Of a DNA stretch of 64,000 bases, positions 17,696-27,600 are shown in pieces. The position numbers and the translations under genes were made by a program. The stretch spans positions 1,612,001 through 1,676,000 of the forward strand of contig CBDFNC010000005.1 in NCBI GenBank assembly GCA_965249895.1, written 5' to 3'. Under the pieces are notes generated by a model. The model did not search any database and was not told the origin of the DNA. It saw only the letters and a list, made by a program, of their open reading frames with translations. The stretch is from CBDFNC01 sp965249895. Its GTDB lineage: Bacteria > Pseudomonadota > Gammaproteobacteria > Enterobacterales > CBDFNC01. Every line of letters begins with the position of its first letter. Positions within the stretch are counted from its first letter, which is position 1.

Positions 17696-19866
17696 TAACT
17701 TGCCTCCTTACGTACCGTTCTGCCCGCCACGGTTACCTTGCCTTCCTTAAGCGCCTTAAGCACAGCTTCTTTTGGCCCATCAGCCACTAATCGCCCCTGA
17801 TCAACCACCATAATACGGTCGGCCACATCCAACATACTGGTTTTGTGCGTGATCATGATGAGCGTAACCTGTTTACCTAAACTGGCCAGCTCTTGTTTGA
17901 TATACAGCTCAGATCGATTATCCATGGCACTGGTTGGCTCATCCATCACCAATACGTCCGGCTCCAGTAACAAGGCCCGGGCGAGCGCCACAGCTTGCCT
18001 TTGCCCACCTGATAACGCACGACCATTCTCACCGACCTGACGGTCCAGGCCGTTAGGATCTTTATCGGTAAACGCTGTGACGCCAGCGCGGCGCGCGGCT
18101 TTAAGCACAGCAGCATCTTCCACAAATGGTACGCCTAGGGATATATTGTCTCTGATGGAACCGTAAAATAGCGGCGAGTCCTGTAACACACAACCTATGG
18201 TGCGACGTAAATCTGCCGGGTGGATCTGGTTCAGCTCCACGCCATCCAAGTGTATGCCGCCCTGGGTGGGGCGATAAAGCGCCATAATCAGCTTTTGTAA
18301 AGTAGTCTTCCCTGAACCAATACGTCCTATAATGGCCACTTTTTCACCAGGTTTAATCTTAAAGCTTATATGATTCAGTGCATTTACCGGCTCTTCCGGA
18401 TAGGCGAATGACACATCATTAAACTCAATTTCACCCAGCATCTTGTTACGATGAATGTAACGTTTACCCTCTTCCTGCTCGTCTGGCATCGCCATTATCT
18501 GCTCCAGAATAGCCAGACCTGATTTGGTTTGGTTATAACGGGTGATTAGCAAGGATAATTGGCTTAACGGACCTAAGGCACGACCACTTAACATCACTGC
18601 GGCTATCAAGCCACCCATGCTAAGGGCACCATCGGCGATAAGGTAAACCCCATAAACGATCAGGCAGACGCTTAACATTTGCTGTAAGAATGAAGCAAGA
18701 CTCGATACCGAGTTACTAAGCTTTCGTGTTTTGATCCCCCAGTTGGACATATGGGATACTGCTTCTTCCCACCTGTGCTGGTAAATACCTTCCGCACCCG
18801 CGGTCTTAATACCTTCGATCCCGCCTAGCCCTTCAACCAGGTTGGCATATTTTTGTGCCGCCAAGCGAGAGCCTTCGTCGATACTGCGGCGCAGAGGAGC
18901 TTGAATCGCAAAGCTATAGCTGAGCAGCACAATCAAGGCGACTGTAGGAATAGCTACCATGGGGCCAGCCACTATCCAGATGACTGTCAGAGTTAACAAG
19001 GCAAACGGCACATCCACCAGAGCTGCCACGGTTGCAGAGGTAAAAAACTCCCGAACCTGTTCAAATTCCTGCAAATGTCGGGCAAATGCCCCGGTAGAAG
19101 CAGGTCTGGCCTCTAACCTCATGCCCATCACTTTCGAGAATATCTTGGAAGACAGCAAGATATCGGATTTTTTCCCCGCCACATCGATAAAATAGCTGCG
19201 CATTTGCCGCATAATGAAATCGAAGATAAAAACAATAGTCACTCCCCCCGCAAGCACCCATAAAGAGTCGAAGGCGAGATTGGGCACGATGCGATCGTAC
19301 ACATTCATTACAAACAAGGGGCTGGCGAGGGCAAACGCATTGATCAGCAAGGAAGCTAACAAGACGTCGCGATAAATAGGCATTGAGTCCTTAATCGTGC
19401 TCCAGAACCAGTGGCCTTCCTTGGTATCGAGTAACTTGGGCGTACGTTTGTCAAACCTGAACTTGGGCTTCAGGTAAATAGCCTGGCCCAGGTAAAGCGC
19501 TTTCAGTTCGGCAAATTCTATCTCGGTACTTCCCCCTGCGGTTTCTGGAAACATCACAGTGGCAATACCTTTTTCTGTATCCATATCTAATAACACACAG
19601 GCGCTATTTTCATCTAACAGCAGGATACAAGGGTAAAGGAGGTGGGAAATATCTTTCAGCTCAGTATTACTTAACCTAGCAGACAAACCGCCTTTTTCCG
19701 CCGCTCTTTCAAGCAAGCGTAAAGAAAGGCGACCATCCAACATGGGTAAACCGGCCGTTAACACATCCCTTGAGTGGGGCTCGCCATAGTATTTCGTCAG
19801 AAATACCAGGCTCTCAAGCAGCGGGTCAAAGAATTGCCCGTCTGCATTATTAATTTTGTTTTGCAC
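17695..19866 (-). CDS. lapB: Type I secretion ABC transporter with C39-like domain
   Basis: Inner-membrane permease-ATPase that exports the RTX adhesin. It has 723 residues. An N-terminal peptidase-C39-like domain (about 1-135) lacks the catalytic cysteine, so it should bind rather than cut substrate. Six TM helices follow (about 165-430), then the nucleotide-binding domain with Walker A GRIGSGKTT (near 512), signature LSGGQRQAVALARALL (near 618) and Walker B VLVMDEPTSAMD (near 638). It lies 79 bp downstream of the adhesin region, across a hairpin that may reduce read-through. Confidence 0.95.
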   Translation of the reverse strand: MQNKINNADGQFFDPLLESLVFLTKYYGEPHSRDVLTAGLPMLDGRLSLRLLERAAEKGGLSARLSNTELKDISHLLYPCILLLDENSACVLLDMDTEKGIATVMFPETAGGSTEIEFAELKALYLGQAIYLKPKFRFDKRTPKLLDTKEGHWFWSTIKDSMPIYRDVLLASLLINAFALASPLFVMNVYDRIVPNLAFDSLWVLAGGVTIVFIFDFIMRQMRSYFIDVAGKKSDILLSSKIFSKVMGMRLEARPASTGAFARHLQEFEQVREFFTSATVAALVDVPFALLTLTVIWIVAGPMVAIPTVALIVLLSYSFAIQAPLRRSIDEGSRLAAQKYANLVEGLGGIEGIKTAGAEGIYQHRWEEAVSHMSNWGIKTRKLSNSVSSLASFLQQMLSVCLIVYGVYLIADGALSMGGLIAAVMLSGRALGPLSQLSLLITRYNQTKSGLAILEQIMAMPDEQEEGKRYIHRNKMLGEIEFNDVSFAYPEEPVNALNHISFKIKPGEKVAIIGRIGSGKTTLQKLIMALYRPTQGGIHLDGVELNQIHPADLRRTIGCVLQDSPLFYGSIRDNISLGVPFVEDAAVLKAARRAGVTAFTDKDPNGLDRQVGENGRALSGGQRQAVALARALLLEPDVLVMDEPTSAMDNRSELYIKQELASLGKQVTLIMITHKTSMLDVADRIMVVDQGRLVADGPKEAVLKALKEGKVTVAGRTVRKEAS

Positions 19867-19911
19867 CTTAAGAAGCGTCCTGTGCTTTTATTAGTCTTAT
19901 TATCGGTGAAA

Positions 19912-19940
19912 ATCGCTCCTTCGGATACCGAAGGAGCGAG
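19912..19940 (-). terminator. Hairpin between adhesin region and lapB
   Basis: Inverted repeat CGCTCCTTCGG/CCGAAGGAGCG with a 3-base loop, immediately after the adhesin stop, followed on the minus strand by ATTTTC. The weak T tract suggests partial termination, letting some transcription continue into lapB, or protection of the adhesin mRNA 3' end. Confidence 0.65.
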
Positions 19941-19944
19941 TCAT

Positions 19945-20604
19945 TTAGTCGACTATGAGTTTGCCTTGGTCAATTAAGCTTTGCAGAACATCGTGACTGC
20001 TGCCATTGAAATCAGTGCCTTCCAGGCGAATTTCAACATCAGCATGAGCAAAGTCCTTACTGCCGTCAGCGTCTACGGTAATAACTGTATCGGTGCCATC
20101 TTTAGTGACCTTAAGGTAATTGTCGATCTTTTCTTTGCTGCCATGATCGAGCAAATCGGCCAGGTCCAACATATCGCCTTCTGACTGGTTAAATTGCTTA
20201 ATCACATCAGTCGAGCCTGAACCTTTAGAGCTTGCGTCCCATTTAAAGATGTCCACCCCATCACCACCAATGAAGATGTCATTCTCCGACGTCGCTATTA
20301 AGATGTCACTCTGGTCATCAATACTGGGCTGGGTCTGACTTTCAAACGAGCGAGCTGCAACTTGATGCTCGCCAGCATCATCATCGGCCCCACTGTCTCT
20401 GACTTTGTCTGCGTTGGTACTATCGCTTTCGTCAGCTCTATTGCTTTCATCATCGCTGTCACTTTCGTCAGCTCTATCGCTTTCATCAGCTTTATCGCTT
20501 TCATCATCGCTGTCACTTTCGTCATCGCTGTCACTTTCGTCAGCTTTATCGCTTTCGTCAGCTTTATCGCTTTCGTCAGCTTTATCGCTTTCGTCAGCTT
20601 TATC
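19945..20604 (-). CDS. lapA: Adhesin C-terminus: acidic repeat and type I secretion signal
   Basis: The last coherent block, about 219 codons after the frame break at 20605. A DKADES/DSDDES repeat of about 70 residues is followed by SDILIATSENDIFIGGDGVDIFKWDASSKG and a C-terminal domain ending SHDVLQSLIDQGKLIVD. This is the type I secretion C-terminal target domain (VC_A0849 subclass) used by LapA-type adhesins. The signal itself is intact. Confidence 0.8.
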   Translation of the reverse strand, partial: DKADESDKADESDKADESDKADESDSDDESDSDDESDKADESDRADESDSDDESNRADESDSTNADKVRDSGADDDAGEHQVAARSFESQTQPSIDDQSDILIATSENDIFIGGDGVDIFKWDASSKGSGSTDVIKQFNQSEGDMLDLADLLDHGSKEKIDNYLKVTKDGTDTVITVDADGSKDFAHADVEIRLEGTDFNGSSHDVLQSLIDQGKLIVD

Positions 20605-20620
20605 GGCTTTCATCGCTCTT
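20405..20620. repeat. DKADES/DSDDES-encoding short tandem repeats
   Basis: Degenerate 15-18 bp tandem units such as TCAGCTTTATCGCTTTCG (plus strand), coding for an Asp/Glu/Ser-rich tract in the adhesin. The opposite strand carries a Ser/Leu-rich artefact ORF. Confidence 0.85.
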
Positions 20621-20754
20621 GTCAGCTTCGGCGGCTTCATTACCTTTATTGCCTTTGTTGTCATCATCAGCATCGCTGCCGTCGTCACCTTCATGAACAA
20701 CATGACCACTACGACTACTTCGGCTATCACTGCCTTTCGAATCGTCTTCGCCGC

Positions 20755-20880
20755 CGTCTTTGTCAGCCGTCTTTGTCGCCGTCTTTGTCGCCGTCTTTGT
20801 CGCCGTCTTTGTCGCCGTCTTTGTCGCCGTCTAAATCGCCGTCTTTGTCGCCGTCTTTGTCGCCGTCTTTGTCGCCGTCT
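20755..20880. repeat. 12-bp tandem repeat encoding DGDK
   Basis: About ten units of GTCTTTGTCGCC (plus strand) with one TAAATC variant, coding for DGDK on the minus strand. One unit has an extra A (20765) that shifts the frame. Confidence 0.9.
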
Positions 20881-21197
20881 TCAACTGTATATGCTGTTAG
20901 GTCGATGGCAAGCGTTTGTGAACTAGTGGCAAAACTGTCATTAGACTCCTCATCAGCTCTTGCTACTACCTCTAGGTTATATGCTTGATCAACAGCTGCT
21001 GCCGGGACGTGTATAGTCAAACCCGAAAGCTCCGATTGTGTTAACAACCAACTACCATCCTGCTCTACTCCTGCATTCAGGGTCGCACCGTTAGGCAGTC
21101 CGCTTACGTAGATACTTAAAGCTTCACTCTTATCTGTGTCAACCAGGCTGGCGTTGATATTGAGCGCAACGTTATAACCGGTAGCAATAGGCACCAT
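20766..21197 (-). CDS. lapA: Adhesin fragment: Ig-like domain and DGDKDG acidic repeat
   Basis: About 144 codons. An Ig/cadherin-like domain (SLVDTDKSEALSIYVSGLPNGATL, then VPAAAVDQAYNLEVVARADEE) is followed by a tandem DGDKDG tract resembling calcium-binding DxDxDG (thrombospondin type 3-like) repeats. The tract ends at an extra base at 20765. Confidence 0.65.
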
Positions 21198-21838
21198 TTT
21201 CTTGGTGACATGTAGTCATATCTGTAATCACCGTCTTTAAAGCGGTAGATTTCGATATCGTAGACATGGTTAGCATCAACTAGCCTCCCCTATGCCATTT
21301 TTGGCAACGAGAGTATTTACCTCTAATCCGTCTATGACCCATTTTCACCAACTTCGGGCTTCCAGCTAGTTAATTCGGCAATAGTGTAATCCTGTCAGTA
21401 TTTTTCAGAAAAAATAGCAACATCTGATATCAGATATCGTCGCTCTTGATAACTCTCCACTATGACCACCATAGATACTGTCTTGACCTGCACTATCCAG
21501 GCTCACAAAGGTATCGCTGCCTTTGCCGTTACCAGTCATATGGTCTGCGTTGTTGCTACCAATAATAACGTCATCACCGGTCCCCGCCCATTAGCTGAAC
21601 ATGGGTCCTGATAAGGCGTTGCTAGGCCACCGTCTTTTAGGGTCCGCTATTAGCAGATCATTACCGGCCTTTACCATCTAACTGAATGTCTGTCCCGGCT
21701 GTTCCTATTACAGGATTTCATTGTGCATCAGTTCCTAACTTTCCAATGCTGCCCCCTCAGCCGTTATCGAACCTTATCTGGCTACTGGTGACTGCTCAGT
21801 TCGTGAAGTCCTTTAATAATTTCTTCAAGAGTGAGCTC
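21198..21838 (-). pseudogene. Decayed RTX segment of the adhesin
   Basis: No frame stays open here, but short stretches of RTX-like sequence survive in different minus-strand frames: GTDIQLDGKG, GNDLLIAD, GDDVIIGSNNADHMTGNG, GSDTFVSLDSAGQDSIYGG and, nearer the 3' side, DANHVYDIEIYRFKDGDY. Reading through needs several single-base corrections within 640 bp, a far higher density than elsewhere in the gene. Confidence 0.7.
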
Positions 21839-24622
21839 TTACTGTAGTACTCCGCATCTTTTACCGCCATGCTCCATAACAGCAGTAACTTCACCCAGCG
21901 CTACAGTCAGAATTGGCTTATCCGCGACAGCATCAACATTAATTGACAAAGTCTTAGCTGCACTACTGGTTTCGCCGTCGCTCACCGTAAAGGTAAAGTT
22001 TGCGTAGTGAGCACCACTTTCGCTGGCAACAGGCTCATGTAAGTCAGGAGTAAACGTCAGCGCGTTAGCATTAATTTGCTCACTGGTAACCACTAAACCG
22101 CCTTGTGGCAATTGTGCGATTACTTCTCCGTTAAGTTTGAGTACACCATTAACAGGTAGCGAAGTGATGGTTACATGTGTTAATGCATTCCCACTATCGA
22201 CATCACTGAATGGGAAATCAGCCAGCTTAAAGGTATGGGTTACATCCTCGACCGTTGAAATTTGAGAATCTTCAGTCTCTGGCGCCGTATTCGTCGGAGG
22301 CTCGGACAGGTCCACATTAAGCTGCAAATTAGAGCTTACCGGATCCCCATCACCATCAATACCAGAGATGACTATAGTTTCTGAATAGTCTTCGGCCCCA
22401 GAACCTGTGTAACTAAAATCACCGGTGATGAAGTTAACTGTAAATGTGCCATGTGTCGTTTCAATACTCTTAACAGGGTTATCGGCATCGTACTGGACCG
22501 TCTTATCACCAATAGAAATAGAAGTTAAATGACCACCGTCAGCACCAAAATCAATATACTGTACGCCTTTATCGGCGAACAAATTACCTTCGGCTCGGTA
22601 TTCGATCGTTCCTTTAACAATCTCAGTAAGATCTTTGATTTCCTTGATATATACAGGGTTTTCAGACTTAGCCGATTCTTCAGGGTATGAGAGCTTGGTT
22701 AGGTCACTCAAACCACTAGTGTTAACACCGAAGGTAAATAGCTTGTCAACATTGCTCGAATCGATGAACTTTTCCCATTCAGGTAGGTAATCATCGAAAT
22801 CCTTTTTATAGTCTCCATAAGTATTACCATCGCCGAAGAAATACACTAAGTCCTGACTTGCCTCTGGCTGACTACCACCGTAGGCCTTTTCAACCACGGC
22901 TCTCAGGCCCTGCTCAATGTCAGTACCGCTTTTATTCGTGTCTAGTTTGACGTTGTATTCTGGTCCTTGCCAACCAGAATAATAATGGCCGTTACCGAAG
23001 AACTGGATAACATTAACATTCACCGTTCCCATAGCATCATACGAGTTGACCAGAGATTCGATGGCTTGCTCGGTTAGTTCGAGGTCTTTGTTAGACATAC
23101 TGCCGGAAACGTCCACCACAACCGTCATATTAGTCACCATTTCGGTGGCTTTAATTTCAATGGTTTGATTTACAGCCTCAGGAACATCATCAACAATGGT
23201 AACGGTCAAACTGGAAGTATGATCAACATTTTGGCTATCAGTAACAACATAGCTGAACTGCTCAGCTAGTTCATTGTTACCGTCAGCATCTGGGTGACTA
23301 GCTGATTTATCCAGTGTATAGGTATAAGCACCTGTTACTGCATCAACAATCAACACACTGGTCGCTGTAGACACAGTAAACTTGCCATCAACAGCCTCTT
23401 GGCCATTGATAGAAGTTAACCTAGCGCCTGCTGGCAGCGTATCGTCAGCCAGTATGTTGCCAGTGGTGACCTCTTTGTCGCTACTACTATTTGTCCCTTC
23501 CGGCAGAGCTTCTTCATATACTTTATCGACATTTGCTACCAGTATTGGGGTTGATAATGGTGTGATTTTCAGCGTGCTGCTACTGGTATCCCCGTCTTGA
23601 TCTCTGATGGTATAAGTAAACAGATCTGAAAAGTCGATATTTTCTGCAACCGTTGTGTAGGTAATCGATTCAACGAGGAAATCTGATGAGCTGCTATTAG
23701 GTGAACCGCTAACAAGTGGTAATGCTTCAAATACTAAGCTATCGAATTCTCCAATTTCACTGATATCAAATGTCTGTTTACCATTTACATTTTCTGACTG
23801 AACAGTCAGCACTTTGACCTCTGTGCCCCCCTTATAAGCGGTTACACTTAGCTCTTCAGTTTCGTTACTGTTTTTATAAAATGCAGACAATGACACGCTT
23901 GCAGTAGAAACTTGCTGATCAAAGGAAACGATCAGCTGTTCAGAAAGGTTTGTATCATTTATTGATGTGCTGGTTTCTTCCTGTACTGATGCGCCATTTC
24001 GAATTATACCATTTGCGCCAAAGCCAGGGCGATTAGCTCCTTTCTCATCATTAACACCAACGCTCGCAGTGCTTGCATCTTTCAGGTTACCGTTTTCATC
24101 AAAGTTGCGAGCTGTAACGCTAAAGCCTAAATCGCTGCGGGTCACATTGTTCACATCAATAGTGACTGTCTCAGATTGGTTACCCTGATCAAATTGCGTC
24201 AATTGGTAATCATAATCACCATCACGATAAATCTTCAGCGTGCCGTTGCTTCCCCCGATTTCCAGATATTCTTTGCCATTTTGATCTTGCTTAATATCAG
24301 CACTGTTATCAAAACTAACTAATTTCCCTTCAAAAGATACTGAAACAAGTGATGCAGGACCATCGCCTTCATTATCCTGTTTCAGATCAGAGCCTACGCT
24401 ATTATCCGAGTCAACTCCCTTAATCACATTACCACTGGTAATTGCATTAAGCTGGGCTACAACTGTATCTAAGTCTGCGACTGCTTCAGGTTTCTTATCA
24501 ACTGTTGTGTCAGTGATAGTCGTGGTGACCTTGTCCGTGGACTGCTCTACTTTCTCGTAACCCGTGATGCCCGTGGCCGTACCTGCCACCAACGACACCT
24601 CAAAGGTTTCCGGCAGCTCTAT
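21839..24622 (-). CDS. lapA: Adhesin fragment: Ig-like domains and von Willebrand A domain
   Basis: Fourth block, about 930 codons. Cadherin/Ig-like domains with VSFEGKLVSFDN and SFSYTGSG-type strands flank a von Willebrand factor A domain beginning MTVVVDVSGSMSNKDLELT (about 22640-23135), which carries the metal-ion-dependent adhesion site DxSxS. Such domains are common near the C-terminal end of LapA-family adhesins. The block ends with an out-of-frame tail after AVMEHGG. Confidence 0.75.
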   Translation of the reverse strand: MELPETFEVSLVAGTATGITGYEKVEQSTDKVTTTITDTTVDKKPEAVADLDTVVAQLNAITSGNVIKGVDSDNSVGSDLKQDNEGDGPASLVSVSFEGKLVSFDNSADIKQDQNGKEYLEIGGSNGTLKIYRDGDYDYQLTQFDQGNQSETVTIDVNNVTRSDLGFSVTARNFDENGNLKDASTASVGVNDEKGANRPGFGANGIIRNGASVQEETSTSINDTNLSEQLIVSFDQQVSTASVSLSAFYKNSNETEELSVTAYKGGTEVKVLTVQSENVNGKQTFDISEIGEFDSLVFEALPLVSGSPNSSSSDFLVESITYTTVAENIDFSDLFTYTIRDQDGDTSSSTLKITPLSTPILVANVDKVYEEALPEGTNSSSDKEVTTGNILADDTLPAGARLTSINGQEAVDGKFTVSTATSVLIVDAVTGAYTYTLDKSASHPDADGNNELAEQFSYVVTDSQNVDHTSSLTVTIVDDVPEAVNQTIEIKATEMVTNMTVVVDVSGSMSNKDLELTEQAIESLVNSYDAMGTVNVNVIQFFGNGHYYSGWQGPEYNVKLDTNKSGTDIEQGLRAVVEKAYGGSQPEASQDLVYFFGDGNTYGDYKKDFDDYLPEWEKFIDSSNVDKLFTFGVNTSGLSDLTKLSYPEESAKSENPVYIKEIKDLTEIVKGTIEYRAEGNLFADKGVQYIDFGADGGHLTSISIGDKTVQYDADNPVKSIETTHGTFTVNFITGDFSYTGSGAEDYSETIVISGIDGDGDPVSSNLQLNVDLSEPPTNTAPETEDSQISTVEDVTHTFKLADFPFSDVDSGNALTHVTITSLPVNGVLKLNGEVIAQLPQGGLVVTSEQINANALTFTPDLHEPVASESGAHYANFTFTVSDGETSSAAKTLSINVDAVADKPILTVALGEVTAVMEHGGKRCGVLQ

Positions 24623-27600
24623 GCTCGCTGTCCACCAGTGCGTCCGCATCGAACACCTGACCTAAGGTCACTGTCGTTGCATTGCCCGTGTAGTCTTTGT
24701 CCGTGGCATCGCCGCCGCCAAAGCTGACCTGGACCTGACCCGTTGTATTCGGGATCTCATCACCGGTCAGTGAATTAACCAACACCGCTTTGTAGTAAGC
24801 CTTGCCGCCTTCCGCTACCGCACTGTTGCTCAGCACATTGCCCGCATCATCCGTGGCAACCAGCTTGACCACCACCGCGTCTTGCTTGCTTGTGTCTTCC
24901 TCATCAAAGATGGTCGCCGTACCCGTGCCCTCTACCGTCACTGTACCCTGTGTCAATGCCGCCTTCAGGGAGAACGCTTCATCACCCTCCGCCAGCACGT
25001 CATCTGTGGTCGCTACCTTCACCAGGATGTTTTGTGCACCGTTACCAGCCAGGGTGATGCCCTGGTCGGCATCGTAAGCCTGGTAGCTTTGCCCACCGTT
25101 CAGGCTCACCAGTATATTGTCTACATAGTCCACGCCTTTATCGGCCACATCGCCCGTTGCACCCAGGCTCAGCTTCACCACGTCGCCCGCTTTGGCGTGT
25201 TCGTTCACCGCCACGGTAAACACCGCATCCGTACTTTCTTCTACCCGGATGTTGTTGTTTGACGCATCCGGTGAATCCGGGTTAACCGTTATCGTCACCG
25301 TCTTGTCGGTGATAGTCGTGGTGACCTTGTCCGTGGACTGCTCTACTTTCTCGTAACCCGTGATGCCCGTGGCCGTACCTGCCACCAACGACACCTCAAA
25401 GGTTTCCGGCAGCTCTATCTCGCTGTCCACCAGTGCGTCCGCATCGAACACCTGACCTAAGGTCACTGTCGTTGCATTGCCCGTGTAGTCTTTGTCCGTG
25501 GCATCGCCGCCGCCAAAGCTAACCTGGACCTGACCCGTTGTATTCGGGATCTCATCACCGGTCAGTGAATTAACCAACACCGCTTTGTAGTAAGCCTTGC
25601 CGCCTTCCGCTACCGCACTGTTGCTCAGCACATTGCCCGTTTCATCCGTGGCAACCAGCTTGACCACCACCGCATCTTGCTTGCTTGTGTCTTCCTCATC
25701 AAAGATGGTCGCCGTACCCGTGCCCTCTACCGTCACTGTACCCTGTGTCAGCTCTGCCTTCAGGGAGAACGCTTCATCACCCTCCTCCAGCACGTCATCT
25801 GTGGTCGCTACCTTCACCTTAATGCTTTGCGCGCCGTCACCAGACAGCACAACACCGTTCGCCGGGTTGTAAGGCTGATAATCAACACCGTTCAGGCTCA
25901 CCAGTATATTGTCTACATAGTCCACGCCTTTACCGGCCACATCGCCCGTTGCACCCAGGCTCAGCTTCACCACGTCGCCCGCTTTGGCGTGTTCGTTCAC
26001 CGCCACGGTAAACACCGCATCCGTACTTTCTTCTACCCGGATGTTGTTGTTTGACGCATCCGGTGAATCCGGGTTAACCGTTATCGTCACCGTCTTGTCG
26101 GTGATAGTCGTGGTGACCTTGTCCGTGGACTGCTCTACTTTCTCGTAACCCGTGATGCCCGTGGCCGTACCTGCCACCAACGACACCTCAAAGGTTTCCG
26201 GCAGCTCTATCTCGCTGTCCACCAGTGCGTCCGCATCGAACACCTGACCTAAGGTCACTGTCGTTGCATTACCCGTGTAGTCTTTGTCCGTGGCATCGCC
26301 GCCGCCAAAGCTAACCTGGACCTGACCCGTTGTATTCCTCATCACCGGTCAGTGAATTAACCAACACCGCTTTGTAGTAAGCCTTGCCGCCTTCCGCTAC
26401 CGCACTGTTGCTCAGCACATTGCCCGTTTCGTCCGTGGCAACCAGCTTGACCACCACCGCATCTTTATCCGCCGTACCCGGCTCGTCAAAGAGGGTCGCC
26501 GTACCCGTGCCGTCTACCGTCACCGTACCCTGCGTCAATGCCGCCTTCAGGGTGAACACTTCATCCCCTTCCGCCAGCACGTCATCTGTGGTCGCTACCT
26601 TCACCTTAATGCTTTGCGCGCCGTCACCAGACAGCACAACACCGTTCGCCGGGTTGTAAGGCTGATAATCAACACCGTTCAGGCTCACCAGTATATTGTC
26701 TACATAGTCCACGCCTTTATCGGCCACATCGCCCGTTGCACCCAGGCTCAGCTTCACCACGTCGCCCGCTTTGGCGTGTTCGTTCACCGCCACGGTAAAC
26801 ACCGCATCCGTACTTTCTTCTACCCGGATGTTGTTGTTTGACGCATCCGGTGAATCCGGGTTAACCGTTATCGTCACCGTCTTGTCGGTGATAGTCGTGG
26901 TGACCTTGTCCGTGGACTGCTCTACTTTCTCGTAACCCGTGATGCCCGTGGCCGTACCTGCCACCAACGACACCTCAAAGGTTTCCGGCAGCTCTATCTC
27001 GCTGTCCACCAGTGCGTCCGCATCGAACACCTGACCTAAGGTCACTGTCGTTGCATTACCCGTGTAGTCTTTGTCCGTGGCATCGCCGCCGCCAAAGCTA
27101 ACCTGGACCTGACCCGTTGTATTCGGGATCTCATCACCGGTCAGTGAATTAACCAACACCGCTTTGTAGTAAGCCTTGCCGCCTTCCGCTACCGCACTGT
27201 TGCTCAGCACATTGCCCGCATCATCCGTGGCAACCAGCTTGACCACCACCGCGTCTTGCTTGCTTGTGTCTTCCTCATCAAAGATGGTCGCCGTACCCGT
27301 GCCCTCTACCGTCACTGTACCCTGTGTCAATGCCGCCTTCAGGGAGAACGCTTCATCACCCTCCTCCAGCACGTCATCTGTGGTCGCTACCTTCACCTTA
27401 ATGCTTTGCGCGCCGTCACCAGACAGCACAACACCGTTCGCCGGGTTGTAAGGCTGATAATCAACACCGTTCAGGCTCACCAGTATATTGTCTACATAGT
27501 CCACGCCTTTATCGGCCACATCGCCCGTTGCACCCAGGCTCAGCTTCACCACGTCGCCCGCTTTGGCGTGTTCGTTCACCGCCACGGTAAACACCGCATC

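Noticed and set aside
20362..20988. Long plus-strand Ser/Leu/Val-rich open frames opposite the acidic repeats
   Set aside because: They are artefacts of the 12-18 bp tandem repeats; no ribosome site, no known fold, and the minus strand codes for recognisable adhesin sequence.
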